From: Poa pratensis
Taxonomy: Eukaryota; Streptophyta; Magnoliopsida; Poales; Poaceae
DNA length: 64,000 nucleotides
Direction of reading: 5' to 3'
Assembly: GCA_947311845.1 (NCBI GenBank)
Contig: CAMZMU010000055.1
Coordinates: 25,175,443-25,239,442, forward strand
Below are positions 56,501 to 64,000 of this stretch, piece by piece. Numbering within the stretch: position 1 is the first letter of the stretch; every line of letters begins with the position of its first letter. The notes under the pieces were generated by a model that was not told the DNA's origin, made no database searches, and saw only the letters and a list, made by a program, of their open reading frames with translations. The position numbers and the translations under genes were made by a program.

Positions 56501-59489
56501 ATGCGGAAGTGTGTCTTCACACACTTTTGGTGCACCCAAATTGGCGACCACAACATACTGAAATTTTCCAAGATTTTGTGCATAATACAAGTGGAGTTAT
56601 TGTGGCATGGTGCTAGAAAAGTGTGGCACACCACAAGTATGACATTAGCCAAACAGGGCAAGAGAAATACAGGCTCACATGTGTTTTGACTAATACACTT
56701 AAACTAATGTGCAAAGGTTGATGCTAAACATAGAATTGTGTCTATGATAACCAACCTTAGGTTGATCCTTATCTCGTGTAGTTGTTTATTTCATTAAAAA
56801 TAATGTAGTAAGGAAGTGCACAACGAAGCTTGCCAAACCTTAATTCTAGTAGACCAGCCTGAACTCGTTGAAGAATCGAATCTGGGATTGGTCCGTCTAG
56901 CTTGTTATTTGACAAGTTACTGAAAAAACAAGTTAAAACCATTCATCTAAATTTATGTCATCTTCCACATATGTAATCAGCACAAAGACTTACAGAACTT
57001 TAAGTGTATTTAGTTGATAGTCTGGAATGGCTCCCGTCAGATTGTTGTTTGCCAAATCCCTATATTTTTTGTGTTCATAGGATCATGAAAGATGTCAACT
57101 TATTCTCTGTCAATAGTATGTGATAGGCAACACTTACAAGTTTTCTAGTGATTTCATGTTCATGAATGATATGGAAAATCCACCACCCAGTCCACTACTT
57201 GACAGATTTCTGCCAAAAAAAACTCATGTTAATACACGCCATCTTAATTAAGTGATGGCATAGAGCTAATTAACATGTATTTTTAAGATAACATAAATAT
57301 CTTCTGTGGTTTAGGTTTATACTAAGTTACATCCGCTTTCAAGGAATGAAAGATTGAGTAGCGATGTTTTGATTTCAAAATATATATATGATGCAAGTCA
57401 TGGTTATGTTCTTACATGGTGACAATCCTCGGATTCTGGTTGCTCTTAGAGTGGTCGCAAGTCAAACCTCCCCAGGAAAACTCTATTGGGGAGCATGGAT
57501 CTCCATTCCAGCTTGTCCGCGCCAAATTATAGTGTGTCTTCACTTCTTTAATGTACTTTACTACAACAGGAACAACAAACGATAAGGGAAACAATATGGA
57601 CGACATAAAGTAGTTGTATAAAAAATAGCTAATTAAGAAGCAAGTAGGATCTAATTATTGAGCTGATTAAACTATACTAATTGTCTAATTCATTTGTCAA
57701 ATATGGGCTTCCCATCGCATTGAGACCTCAGTCGATAGCATTGCCAACTGCGTGATGATCATGTGTGAACCTGCTACATACATGGCAAATGTGTTAAAAG
57801 ACATGAAACATATACATGAATATTACCATCATCAGGGTCAGTGGTGAGATTCTCCATCCGAACAAGCGAGTACAGCTCGAAAGCGTTGATGAGTGGCGGA
57901 AGACTCGAGCCGGACGTCATGTTTAAGGTGAAGAATGAATCGCCCTTCTGCACGAACTGCCCACTCTTGTACATGCTGTCCACTCGTAATCGCGACGGGG
58001 AGAAGCCTGGGAACAGCCCTTCGCCCGCACTGTAGATGCCGAACCTCCTGTTCGGGTTGCTCCCGTTGATCTCGAAGAAGTGGAAGATCGGGAGAAGATG
58101 TAGGCTCTTAGCGTCTAGATTGGGACTCGATGCGGTGCTGATGGTTATGACGGAGTTGTTTGCGTTTATGGTCGTGGCATTCTCCAGGATGGCGGGCGGC
58201 ACGTTGAAGTCGTCGTTGCCGGGGAGGCTCCCCAACTTACTGCTGGTGTTCAGGCTGATATAGGGGAGTAGTCGACGGTCTGAGAAAAGCTCTCCCAGAA
58301 CCGGTCATAATCGTCCGTCGGATATCTTCATCACACACATAAGAAAAATAAAAGATAAATAGCTAGCATAGTATACTATATTTAATTAAAATGGGATTTG
58401 GCAATCCCAAACTTATTTTCGCTTTTCAGATTTTTCAGATTTACTATTACTTTCTGTTAGAAGCAACTGCAAATTCAGGAAACATAGTAGCAAGCACTTT
58501 TAAATGCGATAAGCTAGCAAACTGAATTTAAGACGAGTGTTCTCCAAAAAAAAAAAAAAGACGAGTGACAGGCATATTTCAGATATAATCAAAACTATTA
58601 TGGATAGCAGGCTTGCCTCACCTTGTGATATACTCGACGACGTTACCAAATCTGAGTCGTTGAAAGTAGCTGACTGACACAGAAGTATTGACAAAAGGGT
58701 ACATCGTATCTTGTAGTGGCCTCAGCTCCAAAGAAGATATGAAGGGAATCCCTGAACCAAAATTTATCAGGCAGACGGACAAATTGTTGCTCCGAGCAAC
58801 TGTGATCACCTCCTTCCAAACCGTGCTTGATGGATCCCAATTTGACAAGTTCACCGTCGCCCAGAAATTGACGCCGATATGGAGCCCAAACAGAAAAAGG
58901 GAACCGTCCCGAGTCTTGTTCAACCCATCGTAGTTGCCGTAAGTAAATGTCGCCCTCAATAGGTACTTCTTACCGATGGTAGATGGCAGTGTATAGCAAT
59001 TCCTTAAGCCGTCAGGGAAGCTCCTCAGGGTTTTTGTTGCTCATTTGATGGATCAACCATAAACTCTTGAGACATCTCGTGGTTCTGACCGCCCTCAACA
59101 AATTCATCATCAAAACTGTACCGTATTCCTAAGGCTTGGTCGACGTAGGCACTACTGTTTTTCCATCCACAATCGATGTTTATGAACCCTGCACAACAGA
59201 GACTATGTATCGGTTTTTCAAATGTTTCAGACAAGACATGCGGTAGCAATTAGTTTGCTGATTTCTATGATTTCAGTAAAGTGAGATTTCATAAGTTGCA
59301 CACTGAAGTGAACTGAACTGTTCGTGCAGATGGAGCAGAGCTTTAAAGGTGCAGGATCAAGACGGGAAAAACTAAGAGGATATGACTTGTATTACCAGGA
59401 GGAGGCTGCGCTCCGACTTGAATCATCATGACCAGGATGAGAAGCAGCGCAAAGATCCATGTCAGCTTCGTACTGAATCTGACCGCCAT
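53543..59489 (-). pseudogene. Gene D: complete-exon receptor kinase copy with three small deletions
   Basis: Exons: 59396-59489, 58622-59188, 57827-58325, 57416-57560, 57138-57209, 56994-57059, 56839-56919, 56049-56212, 55698-55933, 55138-55267, 54251-54310 and 53543-54168. Motifs are intact: signal peptide ([12 protein letters not shown]), WNGDPC, three LRRs, membrane helix, [24 protein letters not shown] and DPEY. Lesions: a T run near 59033 one base shorter than in C (exon 2 stops after EQQKP); four bases lost near 58264 at the exon 3 start; one base lost near 53554, giving GYTVG-stop instead of the conserved tail GYTGGLTEI. The first two would abolish the ectodomain. All introns are free of large insertions, so this is the best template for the ancestral exon layout. 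Confidence 0.88.
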
Positions 59490-60039
59490 GTGGTGTTCTT
59501 TGGTTCTTGCAATGTCTGGAGCAAGAAACAAAGGACATATGCAGTTATATAGAAGAGAAAGACAACTACCACGGTTTAGTAGTGGATATTTTGTTACCGT
59601 TTTGGTTGACTTGGGCTCGACGCTGGATTAACAGTGCAGATAAAACAAAACCGTTTTGTTAATTACTCGGTCAAAAGGAAAGAAACTGCATCTTGCGATG
59701 GATGGAGTTCAACTTACACGTCAGTGCGATAACGAAGCCGCAACTCGAGGGTTTATCTTTCTCTGAACCAGTCTGCAGTGCCAAACTGAAAACCTTATCG
59801 AAGTGTAGTCATCACGGGATAAACAATGACAACTTGCAAGACCAGTTCCACCATGCTACGTACGCTGATCGACCAGGCTAGGCTGATATAAGAATGAGCG
59901 ATGACGCATGTCCGCCGGCCGGTCTCAATCTCTTTACCTCAACAGGATGTTTTTTACTTTTACACGCAATCTCATCAGCACGGAGCAGGTATCCTCCTCA
60001 TTCGTAACACGCTTGTACTGTTTTTTTTTTAGTATAACC
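59490..60039 (-). promoter_or_regulatory. Promoter and 5' flank of D
   Basis: A TATA box lies at 59545-59552, about 56 bp before the ATG, and the conserved box is at 59758-59775. The flank is nearly identical to that of B up to 'agtataacct' (60031-60040), where a Copia LTR interrupts it. Confidence 0.6.
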
Positions 60040-60415
60040 TGTTAGATTGATCTCCACCCGATCGAACCCAACGGCTCGACGGGCCCTTTTGACTCGCGCC
60101 CTGATCGGGGCGCCCAACCCTCTTATGGTTGGTGGGCCCTGTGACCTGCGCTATATAAAGAGGTGGGGGCCGGGACACGCAGTACGAGGTTAACCGCGCC
60201 GCCAGTCACCCCACCGATATCCCTTTCCGATCTAGGGTTAGCGCAGTGCTCACGGGAAGCACCGCCACCGCTTGCTCACGCACGCTGTTAGCGCCGCTGC
60301 CGACGTCATGGCTAGCGGCTCGAGCTCCTCGAGCACAGGAGAAGGTACACATCTCACATAAACCCTAAAGCTTTACTCGGAAAGATCTAGCCTAGTCGAT
60401 CTACAGGTTCTATCA
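60040..60415 (+). repeat. 5' LTR of the right-hand Copia element
   Basis: This 376-bp LTR begins TGTTAGATTG and ends GTTCTATCA. A TATA box (TATATAAAG, about 60152-60160) splits U3 from R-U5. An ATG at 60308 opens MASGSSSSSTGEG and ends at a GAAG/GTACAC splice donor-like site (about 60344). Confidence 0.8.
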
Positions 60416-60416
60416 A

Positions 60417-60428
60417 TGGTATCAGAGC
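60417..60428 (+). other. Primer-binding site (initiator Met tRNA)
   Basis: TGGTATCAGAGC follows the LTR with one spacer base, as usual for Copia elements. Confidence 0.88.
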
Positions 60429-61656
60429 TGCTAGGCATTAGATCTTTGCGGCAGAAAGAAATCAAAGGAAAGACCCAAAACCCTAACCCTAAAAGTCAAA
60501 AGGGCAAAGGGAAAAAGAACTCACCGGACAGCCACCGTCGCCGGCAAAGTGCGCCGCCGCAAGGCCGCGCCGTCCCTCTCGATCTTGACGCGCATCGGCA
60601 AGCCGAGGCGTCGGAAGAAGGACCAAAACCCCACGGGGTCAAAGAGAAAGATCACCGGGGCAAAGGGCGCCGCCACTGGGGCCACTTGACGGCGACGCGC
60701 TCACCCGAGGGTGGACGTGCACGCCGGCAAGGGGCCAAGGGGCGCCGCCGTCCGGCCGCCGGCCTCTGCTCACAGCGCGCTGGTGGTGGAAAAAGGAAGA
60801 AAGAAAAGAATGGGAAGGGGGTGGCGTGGGGCGGCCGTCTCGGGGAGGCTGTCTCGCGGCGCGGTCTCCAGCGGCGGTGCCTAACCCCAACCGCATCGCG
60901 CGGGACAGCAGAGGAAGAGATAAAGGGGCAGAATACGGCTAGGGTTTCGGCTGGGGCCGGTGCGCCCGTTTTTCTGCTGACGAAATGCGCGGAGAGCTGT
61001 CCGATCTCATCGGACGGCCACGATCGTCCGGCGCTGGCTGACCAGGCCGTGGGCCATTTCGCGTTTCTAAACGGGCTGTGGGTCACGTCGCTCGCTCCCG
61101 GTGGGTCGCGTCTGCATCGCCGCAGGCGACAGTTAAATATCGGCCGCTGAACAGGCCGTGGGCCGAGCGGGCCGCACAGAGCAGTTCCTGTTATTTTTTC
61201 CAGAAGCATATTTTATTTGTTTTTGTCCAAATTTTGGGCAAATTTCATTCAGTTTTTTCTATTCAAATTTTATCCAACGAAATTTTTGTTTAGAGAAAAG
61301 AAAAGTGACAGAAATGCTTCTGAAAAGTATAAAGTTAATGAATTTTTTATTCATGTTTTCCGCTGCAAATAAATAAAAGTGCTCTATTAAAAGAGAAATA
61401 GAATTAAAGTCATAATTAAATTTTGTAGAGCATGTTAAAGTGATTATTCAAAGAACTATGATTCTATTATTTTTATGACCAACGTTGTTAATAACATAAT
61501 CATCATTTTATTGTTATATATGTGCATTTATTGCTATTTTCTGCCCAACGGTGATATAGTTTTAATTGCACAAATAGTTGTATGTTTTAATTTTGACCAA
61601 CGTTGGATTATTGCATGCAATTGTTGTTTTGTTCTCACCTCAATGTGATTTTTCAG
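60429..61656 (+). other. Leader of the Copia element, probable gag intron
   Basis: The first ~720 bp are GC-rich and the rest AT-rich. The open frame at 60416-61150 is Arg/Lys/Gly-rich and runs through the PBS, so it is unlikely to be coding. The region ends with a pyrimidine stretch and TTTTTCAG at 61656, an acceptor-like site directly before the gag frame. Confidence 0.5.
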
Positions 61657-62589
61657 GAGGGTACTACTTGATGAGCTGCATCAAGGATGTTCCAACCCTC
61701 AGAGGTGACAACTACTCCGAATGGAGAAAGAAAGTTGATCTGACTTTTGTTTGTGCTGAGGTGGACTGGGTTGTGGATACTCCACAGCCAGTTAAACCTA
61801 CAGAGCCAGTCAGAGATGAAAAAGATGATGATAATGCTTGGGATAAAAAGAGGAGGACTACGCTCCATTGGAGATGTCGTATACCCTCGAAAACAAAAAG
61901 TGGCTCACCGCCAACAAAAAGTGCGTGGCTTTCATAAAGAACGCAATTGAGGTCGCTATTGTGGGCTCAATTACAGAGTGTGCTTCCGTAAGGGAGTTTC
62001 TTGAAAAGATAAAGAGCCAGTTCACTGGTTCTTCAAAGATATATGCTACCCAGTTGCTAAAACAGCTGGTGACAGAAAAGTACACAGGAAGTGGACAAGG
62101 CATAAGAGAGCACATTCTGAGGATGTCCAACATGGCAGCTAAGCTTAAGCCCATGGACGATGATTTGGAGCTCTAGCCTACACTCCTTGTTCACCTTGTT
62201 ATGGCTTCACTGCCAAGTCAGTTTGACACTTTTGTTGTCAACTATAACATGTCGCCTGAAAAATGGGACATTGAAAAGACCATAGCCATGTGTGTGCAAG
62301 AAGAGGAAAGACTTAAAGCTTCACATGGTGGTTCTTTGAACTATGTGAAGGATAATAAGAAAAAGAACTACAATCAAAGTAGCAATAGTTCCCCTTCAAA
62401 GCCACATGGAAAAGCTCCTGCGCATTATCAGCATCAGCAGAAGTCTCTTCCAGTGGACAAAGATACATGTCTCCACTGTAAGAAGACTGGGCACTAAAAG
62501 AAAGATTGCCCTGATTGGCTAAAGTCCATAATGAATCCTTTGTAACAATATTGTTTCCTTTGTAAATGAATCCTTGTATACACAGTTTT

Positions 62590-62825
62590 CGAAATCTACT
62601 TGGTGGATTGACTCAGGTGCAACTGTTCATGTTGCAAATTCTTTACAGGGATTCTATTCGACGCGGACTACGCAAAGAAACGAAAGATGCGTTGAAGTCG
62701 CAAATGGAGTTCAAGCAGACGTTCAAGCTGTCGGCGACATCTCCTTGGAGTTAGCTGATGGATTCATGATCCTGCTTAGAGATGTTTTATATGTTCCTTC
62801 ATTACACAGAAACTTGATTAGTGTT
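62590..62825 (+). pseudogene. pol: Copia protease, truncated by an insertion
   Basis: The active site WWIDSGATVHVANS is at about 62599-62640, then ELADGFMILLRDVLYVPSLHRNLISV runs to 62825, where TGATGACTCCC of the next element breaks the frame. The second half of the protease and the rest of pol are displaced. Confidence 0.75.
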
Positions 62826-64000
62826 TGATGACTCCCAAGTGCAGGAGATCAATTGTAGTACCTTTTGATTAGAAAAGGTTGTCGAACCCACGAGGAGCTG
62901 AAGGTATTGGTTAGCAGGAATGATAAATAAAACAATGAAAGATGCAAGTGTTTTTGGGATTTTTGGTTGTATAGTTGCAAGAAAGTAAAAAATGCTGAAT
63001 ATAAATGATAGCAAGTAAAAAGCTCTCAAAGAGAGAAAGCCCAATCCTCTATGTGGCAAGAGGACAAGCTCAAGTGATGTGTAACTTATATGTGGAAAAC
63101 GTTCCCGAGGGCGGCATGGATACTGCTAGGCATAGAGATTTATTAAACAACACGTTGAATATCTTGTCAAGTTTTAATGTTATTAGGACGGAGCCATTGT
63201 TAGGTATAGCTAAATAAATAAACTAAACCCCTTATGATGGATCATGTGGCCAAGTAAATGACCGCACAAGAATTATTAAGACATAAAGTCCCACCATAGC
63301 ATTACACTCTAAGGTCCCCGATACTAATACCCTCATAATGCAACTTCATGACTCGGTCTCAGGTTTACATGTCCCCCCAAGTCTCCCTCAATTTATTACA
63401 CTACGGTGTTCTCCTATGAGCCCATATAGGTGAAGTGTTGTGCAGTCGACGTTCGCACAACACCATCATGGAATCACATAAAAAGATAAACACTAGACAA
63501 AATACCAACACATGTCATATATAAATCATTGCCAATTCATCCTATGCCCTCAAGAACATACGGGAACTACTCACAACGTGCAAACATAATGATATTCAGT
63601 GGCATAAGTGGTACAACACAATCTGAAAATATAACTTCACCTCCAAATAATGACAAGTACTCAATCACAAACATGAATAGTAGCACAAGACAAGTATCTA
63701 GGGTATAGTAACTCTCAAACTACGAGGGGAACGGAGTGGATCACGGAGATGATGATGGAGATGGTGCTGGTCTTGGTGATGGTGATGATGTAGAGGCCTC
63801 CTCCCACGCCAAGGAGGAGAGGTGATGACGATGACGATGATTTCCCCCTTCTCCAGAGCTCCGGAGCAGCAGGATCTGACCCCCCTCGGAGGGAATCAGG
63901 AGTTTCGCCGCCGCCGCGGCCTCGGATGGACTTGGGAAAATTAGGGCGTAACTTTTCGGGCGAGACGAATGCGTGTTGAAAAGCCCCGACCGAGGAAGTG
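62826..64000 (-). mobile_element. LTR of another retrotransposon, runs off the right edge
   Basis: It begins TGATGACTCCCAAGTGCAGG inside the Copia protease codons. The first 80 bp are close to the reverse complement of the LTR-like end at 24330-24402 (an 'aaaagg..gtcgaacccacgagga' region). This suggests the same or a sister family in minus orientation. A GAT/GGT-rich stretch (63735-63840) and a GC-rich block (63870-63930) follow. No coding domain is present before the window ends. Confidence 0.55.

Larger units (their letters stand above)
60308..62545 (+). pseudogene. gag: Gag of the right-hand Copia element, apparently spliced, broken
   Basis: The putative first exon (60308-60344, in the LTR) joins in frame to 61657 onward, reading through GGYYLMSCIKDVPTLRGDNY. 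The capsid-like domain follows (NYSEWRKKVDL; after a frame change near 61870, KSQFTGSSKIYATQLLKQL; MASLPSQFDTFV). The nucleocapsid knuckle CLHCKKTGH-stop-KKDCP is at about 62470-62510. Besides the frame change there are stops at about 62175 and 62496. Homologous plant Copia gag proteins share the SEWRKKV and SLPxxFDTFV blocks. Confidence 0.65.
60040..62825 (+). mobile_element. Copia retrotransposon, 5' portion, interrupted
   Basis: It starts with a short LTR and a Met-tRNA PBS, followed by gag with a zinc knuckle and the protease start. Pol is cut off at 62825 by another LTR element, and the remainder, if present, is right of the window. Protease directly following gag, with WWIDSGATVHVAN, marks Ty1/Copia. 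Stops and a frameshift in gag make this copy defective. Confidence 0.85.

Noticed and set aside
60416..61150. 244-codon frame after the Copia LTR
   Set aside because: It begins at the primer-binding site and is Arg/Lys/Gly-rich; more likely leader or intron.

Overview
The window is nuclear DNA from a grass, most likely Triticeae (wheat, barley or Aegilops). This rests on interrupted genes with GT-AG introns, a Stowaway MITE with the CTCCCTCCGTTCC terminus, Sirevirus-type Copia and Athila/Tekay-type Gypsy retrotransposons nested in one another, and LTR termini I associate with Triticeae repeats. I see no bacterial operon, CRISPR array, rRNA or tRNA gene.

The host content is one gene family: a head-to-tail array of four paralogous receptor-like kinases, all on the minus strand. 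Each was built from 12 exons: signal peptide, malectin-like ectodomain, GDPC-containing linker, three one-exon LRRs, transmembrane exon, and cytoplasmic Ser/Thr kinase. This is the LRR-I class (FRK1/SIRK/IOS1-like). Copy A (2917-20867) is intact except for one missing base in a G run of the catalytic-loop exon. Copy B (38767-47491) is dead: two nonsense codons, several frameshifts and a Helitron inside exon 4. Copy C (48917-52240) has lost exons 4-10. Copy D (53543-59489) keeps all exons but has three small deletions. Bases 1-205 match the far-upstream flank of copy C, so another copy should lie just left of the window. Bases about 1150-1700 look like the downstream flank of a deleted copy. 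Each well-kept gene has a TATA box about 55 bp before its ATG and a conserved 18-bp box further upstream.

Transposons separate and interrupt the copies. (1) 4525-16182: an 11.7-kb Sirevirus-like Copia element in intron 10 of gene A, with TSD GGGTT, degraded gag-pol, several polypurine tracts, an extra apparently spliced gene behind pol, and arrays of short palindromes. (2) 21.4-24.95 kb: repeat debris, including a Gypsy LTR-like segment and the 3' end of a small Copia element. (3) 25925-38422: a nest consisting of a TIR DNA element (8-bp TSD), a gag-protease-only Gypsy element inside it (26117-37565, TSD TCCAT), and a Tekay-like Gypsy piece inside one of that element's LTRs, with the unusual order internal-LTR-internal. 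(4) Inside gene B: a 44-bp LINE scrap, a 2-kb Helitron and a 0.47-kb LINE tail. (5) 60040-62825: a Copia element whose gag reading frame seems to start in the LTR and splice over the primer-binding site. It is broken by another LTR element that runs off the right edge.

In function, the only host pathway here is cell-surface perception: malectin-like LRR kinases of this type act in immune and senescence signalling in other plants. The array shows birth-and-death evolution, with only copy A close to a usable gene. All coordinates and exon edges were read by eye and may be off by one or two bases.
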